DNA of 20,280 nucleotides from Desulfobacteraceae bacterium UBA2230 (lineage in GTDB: Bacteria; Desulfobacterota; Desulfobacteria; Desulfobacterales; Desulfosarcinaceae), in assembly GCA_002348005.1 (NCBI GenBank), contig DDYQ01000094.1, forward strand, positions 1-20,280. The letters are read 5' to 3'. How positions within the stretch are numbered: position 1 is the first letter of the stretch; each line of letters opens with the position of its first letter. Below the pieces are notes generated by a model that was not told the DNA's origin, did no database searches, and saw only the letters and a program-made list of their open reading frames with translations. Below are positions 1 to 7,573 of the stretch, piece after piece. Position numbers and translations under genes: made by a program.

Positions 1-1513
1 GACCATCGCCGCGGCGGACGCGCACTTCGGAGTGAAAGGGACGCCGCTCGTGCGTGCAGGCCAGGAACTCGCCGGCGTGGGCGTGCCGGTCATCGGGGTG
101 CAGCAGCCTTTGCCAGCGGCCGCCTTTCACTTCATCGAGAGTGACCCCGAAGAGCTCCAGAAATGTCCGGTTCACGAACTGCAGCCGGCCCTCGGCATCG
201 TTGACCCACACGATAAGCGGCAGTCCGTCGGCCATGATGCGGAAGCGCTCCTCGCTTTCACGCAGCGCGGCCTCTGCGCGCCGGCGCTCGGTGATGTCGC
301 GCAGGATTCCCTGAAGCCGGCCGTCGGGCAGTTTGCGGGCCACGATCTCGCCGGTAAATGTCGAACCATCCTTGCGGCGCAGGCTCCATTCGCTCTGCGT
401 GACCCGTCCGTCCGCGAGTCTTTCGATCTCGGGCGCGAGGCGCGGAACCTCCTCCGGCGTGACCAGATCGGCCAGCGAGCGGCCGATCAGCTCCTCCCGG
501 CAATACCCGAACTGCTGGCAGCCGGCCAGATTGACATCGAGCAGCCGGCCTTCGACATCCACCACGTAGATGCCGTCCACCGCCTGCTCGAAAAGCAACC
601 GGAAGCGCTCTTCGCTCGCCCGCAGCGCCTGCTGCTCCTGCTCGCGCTCGGTGATGTCCATCACGACCCCGTGCCGCTGGAGAGGCCGGCCCCGGGAGTC
701 GAATTCAACCCGCCCGCGAAGCATGACCCAGCGGATTTCGCCGTCGGGCATGATGATCCGGTGTTTGGTGCTGAATTCGGACTGACCGGGATTGTTGAGG
801 CTGGCACGCACTTCGGCCACGATCCGCTCGTGGTCCTCGGGGTGCACGGCGGTGGGAATGCCGTCTTTCAGGGTCAGGGGCCGGTCGGGGCCGAAGCCGT
901 GAACGGCCTGAAATTCAGGCGACCAGAAGTCTTCTCCGGTCTGGAAGTTGCGCGAGTAGGCGCCGATGCGGGCCGCCTGGGCCGCCAGCTTGAAGCGCTC
1001 CTCGCTGTGGATCAGGACCTGCTCGGTCTTCTTCCGTTCGCTGATATCCCGGCCGATGCAGTAGACCAGCCCCTCGGTGGGATGGGGCGCCGTGTTCCAC
1101 TCGATCCACTTGTAGGCGCCGTCTTTGCAGCGGATGCGATTGTCGAAGCCCTTCAGCGTGTTGCCCGGGGCCGGGTCGGCGAGGACCTGTCGGGTGTGGG
1201 CGCGATCGTCGGGATGGACCAGGTCCAGAAACGGAAAGGCGAGCAGTTCTGCCTCGCTCCAGCCGAACGTTCTGCAGTACGCGGGGTTGACGCGCTTCCA
1301 ACGGCCCTCGGGCAAAGAGGCTATCGCCAGCAGGTTCAACGACAGCCGGAAAAACTGCTCCAGGTCGAGATCTGCCCGCCCGGGCGCTGCATGCCGCTGC
1401 CGATCAGGAGCGGCCTCGGCAAGCTGCCGCCGCAGCCCGGACAACTCCTCGATCAGCTGTTCGCGGGTCTTGTTCTCGTCAGGACAATGGCAGGAAGGAT
1501 GATGTGTGGACAT
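1..1513 (-). CDS. Multi-PAS sensor protein, N-terminal 504 residues (partial, runs off left edge)
   Basis: An open frame without a stop runs from an ATG at 1513 to the left edge. A GGAGG-type site lies a few bases before the ATG. The visible part is four successive PAS/PAC units: about residues 52-162, 172-292, 300-412 and 422 onward. Each complete unit ends in the usual D-I-[ST]-E-R sequence and is followed by a short charged linker leading to 'SEERF'. The second unit resembles the PAS_3 type. The protein is soluble, with no signal peptide or membrane segment, so it should sense a cytoplasmic cue. Residues 4-10 are His/Cys-rich (HHPSCHC). The catalytic part is outside the window. By analogy with the two related proteins here it probably ends in HisKA_3, HATPase and receiver domains, but that is inference. 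A diguanylate cyclase or another output is possible. Confidence 0.85.
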   Translation of the reverse strand, partial: MSTHHPSCHCPDENKTREQLIEELSGLRRQLAEAAPDRQRHAAPGRADLDLEQFFRLSLNLLAIASLPEGRWKRVNPAYCRTFGWSEAELLAFPFLDLVHPDDRAHTRQVLADPAPGNTLKGFDNRIRCKDGAYKWIEWNTAPHPTEGLVYCIGRDISERKKTEQVLIHSEERFKLAAQAARIGAYSRNFQTGEDFWSPEFQAVHGFGPDRPLTLKDGIPTAVHPEDHERIVAEVRASLNNPGQSEFSTKHRIIMPDGEIRWVMLRGRVEFDSRGRPLQRHGVVMDITEREQEQQALRASEERFRLLFEQAVDGIYVVDVEGRLLDVNLAGCQQFGYCREELIGRSLADLVTPEEVPRLAPEIERLADGRVTQSEWSLRRKDGSTFTGEIVARKLPDGRLQGILRDITERRRAEAALRESEERFRIMADGLPLIVWVNDAEGRLQFVNRTFLELFGVTLDEVKGGRWQRLLHPDDRHAHAGEFLACTHERRPFHSEVRVRRGDG

Positions 1514-1893
1514 GGGCCACCCTCCGCTCTCGTGTTGAGATACGAAAATCTATTCTAAGGTTATCCGTTTCCGGAAGACAACGATTTTTATTGCATTTTT
1601 ACGGGCATTCGACTTTCGGCTTCGTCACCTGGCGCAGGACCCCCGCGGCAGGATCGGGAAGGCGATACCGCCGGCCGGCATTTGCCCTCTGCGCTGCCCG
1701 GGTGGGCGCCCGGCGGGCGCGCAGCCACTGCGGCCCGGTGGTTTGGCCCCCGATTTTTATTCAAGGCGGTTGAGTTTTGTTGGAATTCTGATATCTCACA
1801 CGATCGGAAAAGCCGAACCGGCTGGACGGGGGAAGGCTTTTGCGACATTTTGACGTGAATCGAACCGCCCACTATAAGGCGAGGGTGAGCCGC
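1514..1893. other. Divergent intergenic region between the PAS sensor and the dehydrogenase operon
   Basis: I see no convincing gene in these 380 bases. The left end holds the minus-strand promoter at 1552-1581. The right end must hold the promoter of the plus-strand operon. The best candidate is weak: TTGAGT at 1770-1775, 16 bases, TATCTC at 1792-1797. The middle, about 1620-1740, is very GC-rich with no clear signal. A TTG at 1840 preceded by a GGGGGAAGG-like run is in frame with the downstream gene, so the leader could be partly translated. Confidence 0.5.
1552..1581 (-). promoter_or_regulatory. Candidate sigma-70 promoter of the multi-PAS sensor gene
   Basis: On the minus strand, TTGTCT (1581-1576) and TAGAAT (1557-1552) are separated by 18 bases. 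The start codon lies about 38 bases downstream of the -10 box. This was read by eye only. Confidence 0.45.
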
Positions 1894-3054
1894 ATGCTGC
1901 CCCGAAAAGCAGACGTGATCGTCATCGGCGGGGGGATCATCGGCGCTTCGGTGGCCTACCACCTGGCCCTGAAACGCGTCGACGTCCTGCTTCTGGAAAA
2001 GTCCGAATTCGCCTCGGGCACATCGAGCGCCTGCGACGGCATGGTGTTTCTGCAATCCAAGAAACCGGGCGTCCACCTTGCGCTGGCCATGGCGAGCCGC
2101 AAGCGTTTTGAACATCTTGCCCAGGAGCTGGATTCCGATTTCGAACTGCGCTGCAGCGGAGGCGTGATGACCATCGCCGGCGAACCTGAATTTCTGGCGG
2201 TGCAGCGCTTCGTCAAAGAGCAGACGGACGCCGGACTCGAGGTCTCCATCCTGGATGGCCACCAAGCCCGCGAACTGGAGCCCTGTCTTTCACCGGCCGT
2301 CGACGGCGCCACCTTCTGCCCCCTGGACGCCCAGATCAACCCCATTTATTTGACCCTCGCCTTTCTCGAGGCCGCGAAGCGGCTGGGCGCCAGAGTGTTT
2401 GCCCGCACCCCGGTGGCCGCCATTCGCCCGGCAGGCGGCGGCCTGCATTCCGTCCACACCCCTTCGGGGGTGGTCGAAAGCCCTACGGTGGTCAATGCGG
2501 CCGGCGTGTACGCACCGGAGATCGCGAAGATGGTGGGCCTGAAGGTTCCGATCACACCGCGCCGCGGCCAGATCATGGTCAGCGAGGCGCTCCCCCCTCT
2601 TCTGGCGCGCTGCCTGATCTCCGCCTCCTATGTCGCCGCCAAGTACGACCCGGCGCTGGCCGGCGCCGGGCAGATGGGCATCTCCATCGAGCAGACCGGC
2701 AGCGGCAATTTTCTGCTGGGCTCCACCCGGGAGTTCGTGGGGTTCGACCGGCGCACCACGCCGGAGGCCGTGAAGACGATCCTTGCGCAGACGACGCGCA
2801 TCATTCCGCGCCTGAAAGACGCCCACCTGATCCGGACCTTCGCCGGACTGCGCCCCTACACGCCGGACGGCCTTCCCGTCCTCGGCCGGACCGCGGTCGA
2901 AGGCTTCGTGATGGCGGCGGGGCACGAGGGCGACGGCATCGCCCTGTCGCCCATTACTGGACAAGTCATTGCCGAGCTCATCGCCGAGGGCGCGCCCGGC
3001 ACTTCGCTGAAACCCTTCGCACTTGAACGATTCGCGCTTCAGGAGCCGGCATGA
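1894..3054 (+). CDS. FAD-dependent amine/amino-acid dehydrogenase, DAO family, HcnC/OoxB-like beta subunit
   Basis: This 386-residue protein begins with a Rossmann FAD-binding motif (VIVIGGGIIGAS, glycines at 12-14 and 17) and continues as a full-length DAO-family fold. The run 'GTSSACDG' followed by 'QSKKPG', and the C-terminal 'GHEGDGIALSPITGQ', are typical of the catalytic subunit of hydrogen-cyanide-synthase, opine-oxidase and D-hydroxyproline-dehydrogenase-like enzymes. The 'LRPYTPDGLPVLG' sequence is the usual DAO C-terminal signature. The subunit should oxidise the C-N bond of an amino acid, imino acid or opine. I chose the ATG at 1894 because GAGG stands 9 bases upstream and the Rossmann motif then begins at residue 7. 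GTG 1885 and TTG 1840 are in-frame alternatives. The gene overlaps the next one by four bases (ATGA), so the subunits are probably made together. The substrate cannot be read from the sequence. Confidence 0.88.
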   Translation: MLPRKADVIVIGGGIIGASVAYHLALKRVDVLLLEKSEFASGTSSACDGMVFLQSKKPGVHLALAMASRKRFEHLAQELDSDFELRCSGGVMTIAGEPEFLAVQRFVKEQTDAGLEVSILDGHQARELEPCLSPAVDGATFCPLDAQINPIYLTLAFLEAAKRLGARVFARTPVAAIRPAGGGLHSVHTPSGVVESPTVVNAAGVYAPEIAKMVGLKVPITPRRGQIMVSEALPPLLARCLISASYVAAKYDPALAGAGQMGISIEQTGSGNFLLGSTREFVGFDRRTTPEAVKTILAQTTRIIPRLKDAHLIRTFAGLRPYTPDGLPVLGRTAVEGFVMAAGHEGDGIALSPITGQVIAELIAEGAPGTSLKPFALERFALQEPA

Positions 3055-3347
3055 TGCAGGAATTGAGAATTGCTTCGATTTCGCGGGGCCGCCGGATCAA
3101 CATCCGGGTCAACGGCCGGGAAGTGGCCGCCTGCGAGGGGGAAACCGTGCTGGCCGCCCTGGTCGCCGCAGGAATAAAAACGCTGCGGGCGAGCCACGTC
3201 CAGGGCGAAGGCCGCGGCGCGCTGTGCGGCATGGGGGTGTGCTACGAATGCCTGGTGTCCATCGACGGGCGGCCCAACCAGCGCGCCTGCATGACCGAAG
3301 TGCAGGATTCAATGGAGATTGGCATCGATGGTGCGAAAGCAGTGTGA
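3051..3347 (+). CDS. [2Fe-2S]-binding small subunit (Fer2_4 / HcnA-like)
   Basis: A 98-residue protein with the plant-ferredoxin-like cysteine pattern C59-x4-C64-x2-C67-x12-C80 in 'LCGMGVCYECLV' and 'RAC'. This is the [2Fe-2S] ligand set of HcnA-type gamma subunits and of the N-terminal Fer2_4 domain of sarcosine-oxidase alpha subunits. It should relay electrons between the flavins of its two partner subunits. The start ATG overlaps the TGA of the upstream dehydrogenase (ATGA), with AGGAG at 3041-3045. Its 3' end overlaps the start of the next gene by about 20 bases. Its length matches the family, which runs about 95-110 residues. Confidence 0.9.
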   Translation: MMQELRIASISRGRRINIRVNGREVAACEGETVLAALVAAGIKTLRASHVQGEGRGALCGMGVCYECLVSIDGRPNQRACMTEVQDSMEIGIDGAKAV

Positions 3348-4716
3348 CGTGGCGATCGCCGGCAGCGGTTTTTCAGGCCTCGTGGCGGCGAACATCCTGG
3401 CCGATCGGGGCCTGCGCGTCCTGGTCCTGGATGAGAACGCGCGCATGGGCGGCCAGGTGCTGCGGTCCCTGCCCTGGCCCGGCGGCCCGCCCGGCCCCGA
3501 TGGACTGCGGCGCCGCGGCGCCCGGCTGATCGACGGGATGAAGGCAAAGCCCGTCGAGGTCCTCAACCGCACCAAAGTCCTGGATATCGGCGACCACCTG
3601 GAGCTGACGGCGGAGCGAGAGGAAAGGCAAATCATCTCCGTAGCGCCGAAGGCGCTGCTGCTGGCCACCGGCGCCCGGGAAAAGTTCATGCCGTTCAAGG
3701 GCTGGACGCTGCCCGGCGTGATCTCGACGGGCGCCGCCCAGATCCTGATGAAAGGCTCGGGCGTCCTGCCGGCGGGCAGCATGCTGGTGTCCGGAACCGG
3801 CCCCTTTCTGCTGGCCCTGGCCGCCGAGTATCTGAAAAACGGCGGCCGGCTGCTCTCGATCCTGGATTTCGGCGGGCCGGCGGAAAAGCTTCGCGGGGTG
3901 CAGCACGCCGCGTTCTCCAAACTCCTGGAGGGCGCCCGCCACATGGCCGCGCTCCTGATGGCGCGAACGCCCTACCGCCCCCGGACGATGGTGCTGGAAG
4001 CCAGGGGTCGCGGGGAACTGGAAGCGGTCGTGGCCGCCAAAGTGAGCCGCCGGGGCAGCGTCGTGCCGGGAACCGAAAGGATCTACCGCACCGGGTGTCT
4101 TGCGGTGGGCTGGGGCTTTGCGCCGAACCTCGAACTGCCGCTACGCGCCGGTTGCGCCCTGACCCACGACCCTGCCGCGGGAGGATGGGTGGTGCGGGCG
4201 GGCGCCGGGCTCGAAACCTCGGTGGCGGGCATATTTGCCGCCGGCGAGATTACCGGCGTCGGCGGGGCGCTCAAATCGATCCTCGAGGGCGAGCTGGCCG
4301 CCTGCGGGATCCTGAAGAAGCTGGGCGCCGGGGTCGACAGCGGGCGCCTGCGGCTTCTGGAGCGGCAGCGGGACCGCCATCTGCGCTTCGCGAAGTACTT
4401 CAACCGCCTGCACGCGGTTCCCGCCGCGCTTTTTGCGGACATCCCGGACGAGGTCACCATCTGCCGCTGTGAAGATGTGAAGATGGCAGATATCCGCAGG
4501 GCGGTGAACGGCGGCTGCGACACGCCGGCAATGCTCAAGCGGGCGCTCAGGATCGGGATGGGCAACTGCCAGGGCCGGACGTGCGCGCCCATCGTCTACG
4601 ACATCCTGGCCGCCCTGACGAAGCGGCCCGCCGAAGATATCCCGCCCCTTTCGGTGAGAGGCCCGGTCAAGGCGGCGGCGATCCGTTCATTTCTGGAGCC
4701 GGACGAACCCGCGTAA
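3328..4716 (+). CDS. FAD/NAD(P)-binding oxidoreductase with C-terminal BFD-like [2Fe-2S] domain, HcnB/OoxA-like alpha subunit
   Basis: This 462-residue protein starts with a dinucleotide-binding motif (AIAGSGFSGLVAA, G12/G14/G17). It has a central pyridine-nucleotide-disulphide-oxidoreductase fold containing 'LLATGAREKFMPFKGWTLPG'. The C-terminal [2Fe-2S] module carries C379-x-C381 and C414-x4-C419 ('NCQGRTC'), the cysteine set usual in opine-oxidase and HCN-synthase alpha subunits. It should accept electrons from the DAO-type subunit through the small iron-sulfur protein and pass them on, probably to a quinone or other acceptor. The start is ATG 3328, with GGAG ten bases upstream. TTG 3319 and GTG 3331 are alternatives. 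The gene order here (DAO subunit, ferredoxin, FAD/BFD subunit) differs from the hcnA-hcnB-hcnC order. Confidence 0.88.
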   Translation: MVRKQCDVAIAGSGFSGLVAANILADRGLRVLVLDENARMGGQVLRSLPWPGGPPGPDGLRRRGARLIDGMKAKPVEVLNRTKVLDIGDHLELTAEREERQIISVAPKALLLATGAREKFMPFKGWTLPGVISTGAAQILMKGSGVLPAGSMLVSGTGPFLLALAAEYLKNGGRLLSILDFGGPAEKLRGVQHAAFSKLLEGARHMAALLMARTPYRPRTMVLEARGRGELEAVVAAKVSRRGSVVPGTERIYRTGCLAVGWGFAPNLELPLRAGCALTHDPAAGGWVVRAGAGLETSVAGIFAAGEITGVGGALKSILEGELAACGILKKLGAGVDSGRLRLLERQRDRHLRFAKYFNRLHAVPAALFADIPDEVTICRCEDVKMADIRRAVNGGCDTPAMLKRALRIGMGNCQGRTCAPIVYDILAALTKRPAEDIPPLSVRGPVKAAAIRSFLEPDEPA

Positions 4717-4745
4717 CCGTGCGCCGCGGAAGGCTTCCGTCACGG
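4717..4745. terminator. Bidirectional hairpin between convergent operons
   Basis: The two operons end 23 bases apart. Directly after the TAA at 4714-4716 lies CCGTG (4717-4721), which pairs with CACGG (4741-4745). Inside it CGGAAG (4727-4732) pairs with CTTCCG (4734-4739), giving a two-part stem. It includes the minus-strand stop codon at 4742-4740. No T-run follows on either side, so intrinsic termination is plausible but not certain. Confidence 0.5.
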
Positions 4746-5465
4746 ATCGGGGAACCCGCCCCGTTTCAGGCTTCCGTGCACATGGCGGATCAGGGTCAGC
4801 ACATCGAAAACCGGCACCTTCAGGACCGCCTGAACCGCTTTGGCGTAGGGCGGCATGTTGGTGCATTCCAGGACCAGGGCGCCGATCTCCGGGTGGGCTT
4901 CGGCCATCTGCTGCGCCGCCCGCACCATTTCGCGCCGCACTTTCTCCGCGTCCAGCGAAGGTTTGCCCTCGATGAAGGCGCTGGTGAACTCCCCGGCCCC
5001 TTCCATGCCCATCACGACCATGGGGATATCCTGGATGCCCACCCCGGCGAAGTGCCGCTGCGTCAGGGATTGGGCGCTGGCGGTGAGCACGCCGACCTTT
5101 TGCCTGCGGTTGAGCGCGGCATGGGCGAGCGGCACCTGCAAAAGACTGGAGCTGAACACCGGGATATCGACCGCCTCGGCCAGCTCGCGTTGAAAGATCG
5201 CCAGAAAACCGCAGCTGGTGAAAATGGCCTGCACGCCCTGGGTTTGCAGGAGGCGGGCGGCTTCCCGGAACGGTTCGAGCAGGCGCGCATCGGCCGCCCG
5301 AACCACACGGCGGGCCGATGCGCCGGGCACGACCTGGTAGCGGACGGGGAACGCAAAGGTGCGGGGATTGCCGATATCGCCGGGGATCCGCGGGAAAACG
5401 GTGTCCAGCATGATGATGCCGATGGCCGCCGCGCCGGGCGGGCTTGCGGTGCCGGCCGCTTTCAT
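4740..5465 (-). CDS. Asp/Glu/hydantoin racemase-family protein
   Basis: This 241-residue protein matches the aspartate/glutamate racemase superfamily. Two cysteines sit at the expected catalytic places: C85 in 'FTSCGFLAIF' and C201 in 'VLECTNMPPY', the pair used for two-base proton transfer. The N-terminal 'PGDIGNPRTFAFPV' is typical of an uncharacterised branch often found near transporters. It may racemise or isomerise an amino acid, hydantoin or related acid. True glutamate racemase for cell-wall synthesis is unlikely given the context. The start ATG at 5465 is preceded by AGGAGG at good spacing. A longer upstream reading frame in the same phase overlaps the permease gene and is not credible. 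It is the last gene of the TAXI-TRAP operon, 77 bases after the permease stop. Confidence 0.85.
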   Translation of the reverse strand: MKAAGTASPPGAAAIGIIMLDTVFPRIPGDIGNPRTFAFPVRYQVVPGASARRVVRAADARLLEPFREAARLLQTQGVQAIFTSCGFLAIFQRELAEAVDIPVFSSSLLQVPLAHAALNRRQKVGVLTASAQSLTQRHFAGVGIQDIPMVVMGMEGAGEFTSAFIEGKPSLDAEKVRREMVRAAQQMAEAHPEIGALVLECTNMPPYAKAVQAVLKVPVFDVLTLIRHVHGSLKRGGFPDP

Positions 5466-5542
5466 AAGTTCCTCCTCAGGCAGGCGCGCCGCAGCCGCTG
5501 CTGAAAACAGGCGGCAGGAGCGCCGCGTTGCCCGGCGGCCGG

Positions 5543-7453
5543 TCAGGGGTGCTCCAGGGCCACCCGACCCGCCTTGCGCTTGCGGGCCAGGGCCCACAGC
5601 AGAAAGGTCAGCATCACCAGGGAGGCCGCCACCAGCGTAAGCGGCTGGCCGATCACGCCCCGGTGTGCGCTCAGGACGATGCCCCCGAGGGCCCCCGCGG
5701 CCATGACCAGCCTTTCGATCGGGCGCAGCGACTTGAAGAAGTAGCCGGTGAGCGCCGCGCTTAGAAAAAGGATGGCGATCAGCATCATCAATACCACCGA
5801 CACGATCTCGGTCGCCGAGCCCCTTAAAATCAGGGCCTGGTTGTGAATGAAGACAAAGGGGATGACGAAGGCGACCAGGGCCAGCTTGAAGGCTTCGAAG
5901 CCGGTCTGCAGCGGCCGGGACCCGGCGATGGAAGCCGCGCAGTAGGCCGGAATGCACACGGGCGGAGTGACCTCGGCCAGAATGGCGAAGTAGAAGACCA
6001 GCAGATGCGATGCCAGCAGATCGGTGCCCAGGGCCAGCAGGGCCGGTCCGCCGATCGTGACGGCGATGATGTAGGCCGGGGTGCAGGGCATGCCCATGCC
6101 CATCACCAGGGAAGTGAAGGTGATCAGCATCAGGGCCGGCAGCAGAAAGCCCCCGGACCAGTGGTTGATCACCGTGGCGATGCCCAGGGCCAGTCCGGTG
6201 TGGGTCACGATGGCCACCACCATTCCGGCGCCGGCGCAGGCCAGGGCGATCATGATCATCTTCTCTCCGGCCATTCTCAGCGCATCCAGCAGTCTTCGGG
6301 GCGTCAAGGCGGTTTTCTTCTTGAAGAAGCTGATCACGAAGGAAAGCACAATGGCGCCCATGGCGGCCATGAAGACCGAATAGCCGATCACCAGCATGGC
6401 CACCAGGCCCACCAGGGGGATCAGCAGGTAGACATCTTTGATGATCACCCCAAGGGGCACCATCAGGTCTTCTTCCTTCATGCCGCGCAGGCCTTGCTTG
6501 ACGGCGATGAAGTGAATGCGGATGATCAGACTGGCGTAGTAAATGAGCGCCGGCAGAATGGCCGCCATGCAGATTTCGAGGTACGGGATGCCCGTGATTT
6601 CGGACATCACGAACGCGCCGGCGCCCATGATCGGCGGCATGTACTGCCCGCCGCTGGAGGCGACGGCCTCCACCGCGCCGGCGAACTGGGGGCGGAAGCC
6701 GAGCCGTTTCATCATGGGGATCGTAAACGTTCCGGTGGCATAGACGTTGGCGGCCGCCACCCCGCTGATCGATCCGAAAAAGGCGCTGCTGATCACGGAG
6801 ACTTTGGCCGGGCCGCCCCGGCTCCGGCCCGCCAGCCTGCAGGCCAGATCGGTGAAGAACTTCCCGGTTTCGGTACTCTCCATGAAAGACCCGAAAATCA
6901 CGAAGAGCGCGACGAAGGTGGCCGAAATGCCGGTGATCGATCCATAGATGCCCTGGTCGGTGATGAGATACTGCATCTCGATGAGCTCCGCCAGGGGAAG
7001 CGGCTTGGAAAAGAAGACGCCGGAAAGATAGGGCGCCGCATAAAGATAGGCAATGGAACCGGCGATCAGGATGGTCATGGCCGGAACCACGGCGCGCCGG
7101 ATCGCCTCGAGCAGCAGCACGATGTTCAGGGCGCCCAGAACGACTTCCAGGTTCGTGACCGGATCGACGAACTCCAGCCGCGAATTCAGCACGTCGTTGT
7201 AGATCATCAGATAAAGGGGCGGAAGGAGCGCCAGGAAGGCCATGATCCAGTCATAGGCGGGAATGCGCCCGGACGTCGACCGTTTGCTTGCCGGAAAGAG
7301 GACAAAGGCCATCGGCAGCAGAAACAGCAGGTGCACGCCCCGCTGAATCCTGGGCTGCATGACGCCGAAGGTCGCCGTGTAGAGCGCAAACACGGACACC
7401 ACCGTCAGCCAGCCGCCGATGACTATTGCTTTCCAGCCCGATAATTTTCTCAA
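5543..7453 (-). CDS. TRAP transporter permease, fused 4TM/12TM (DctQ-DctM) type
   Basis: A 636-residue polytopic inner-membrane protein. The N-terminal section of about four helices corresponds to the small DctQ subunit, and the rest to the large DctM subunit, as in the fused permeases that work with TAXI binding proteins. Characteristic stretches include 'FGSFMESTETGKFF', 'GSISGVAAANVYATG', 'SSGGQYMPPIMGAGAFVM' and 'GMGMPCTPAYI'. It should drive sodium- or proton-coupled uptake of a substrate handed over by the periplasmic protein encoded upstream. I place the start at the TTG at 7453 because GGAG lies 8 bases before it and the first membrane helix begins soon after. A TTG at 7507 would add 18 residues. 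The gene is 120 bases after the binding-protein stop, with a stem-loop between. Confidence 0.9.
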   Translation of the reverse strand: MRKLSGWKAIVIGGWLTVVSVFALYTATFGVMQPRIQRGVHLLFLLPMAFVLFPASKRSTSGRIPAYDWIMAFLALLPPLYLMIYNDVLNSRLEFVDPVTNLEVVLGALNIVLLLEAIRRAVVPAMTILIAGSIAYLYAAPYLSGVFFSKPLPLAELIEMQYLITDQGIYGSITGISATFVALFVIFGSFMESTETGKFFTDLACRLAGRSRGGPAKVSVISSAFFGSISGVAAANVYATGTFTIPMMKRLGFRPQFAGAVEAVASSGGQYMPPIMGAGAFVMSEITGIPYLEICMAAILPALIYYASLIIRIHFIAVKQGLRGMKEEDLMVPLGVIIKDVYLLIPLVGLVAMLVIGYSVFMAAMGAIVLSFVISFFKKKTALTPRRLLDALRMAGEKMIMIALACAGAGMVVAIVTHTGLALGIATVINHWSGGFLLPALMLITFTSLVMGMGMPCTPAYIIAVTIGGPALLALGTDLLASHLLVFYFAILAEVTPPVCIPAYCAASIAGSRPLQTGFEAFKLALVAFVIPFVFIHNQALILRGSATEIVSVVLMMLIAILFLSAALTGYFFKSLRPIERLVMAAGALGGIVLSAHRGVIGQPLTLVAASLVMLTFLLWALARKRKAGRVALEHP

Positions 7454-7512
7454 CGAAAGATCTCCATTGCCCTGTGCATGCGTCAGCGCCGCGCGGCCTG
7501 GACGCAATCGAC

Positions 7513-7545
7513 GGGTCGGGCCGGCGGACCGCCTGCGCCCGACCC
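7513..7545 (-). terminator. Intercistronic stem-loop between TAXI protein and permease genes
   Basis: GGGTCGGGC (7513-7521) and GCCCGACCC (7537-7545) form a perfect 9-bp stem. The 15-base interior can fold again (GGCG against CGCC). It lies just downstream of the binding-protein stop at 7574 and upstream of the permease start. There is no T-run, so a partial terminator or 3'-end mRNA stabiliser that raises binding-protein output over permease is more likely than a full stop. Confidence 0.6.
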
Positions 7546-7573
7546 ATGTCCGTGCGACCCGGACGAAACGGCG

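Noticed and set aside
32..1558. Long plus-strand open frame of about 508 codons
   Set aside because: It is antisense to a clear four-PAS protein, has no recognisable domain or ribosome site, and reflects GC-rich codon usage on the other strand.
1894..4716. Hydrogen cyanide synthase (hcnABC)
   Set aside because: The subunits resemble HCN synthase, but so do opine oxidases and D-hydroxyproline dehydrogenases. The gene order differs and the neighbours point to catabolism, so the specific name is not supported.
5466..5957. N-terminal extension of the racemase frame into the permease gene
   Set aside because: The frame stays open by chance. A perfect AGGAGG site precedes the ATG at 5465, and the upstream part is an Arg/Pro-rich shadow of the permease.
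5843..7444. Long plus-strand open frame rich in His, Gly and Asp
   Set aside because: It is antisense to the TRAP permease. The odd composition is what the complement of membrane-protein codons gives.
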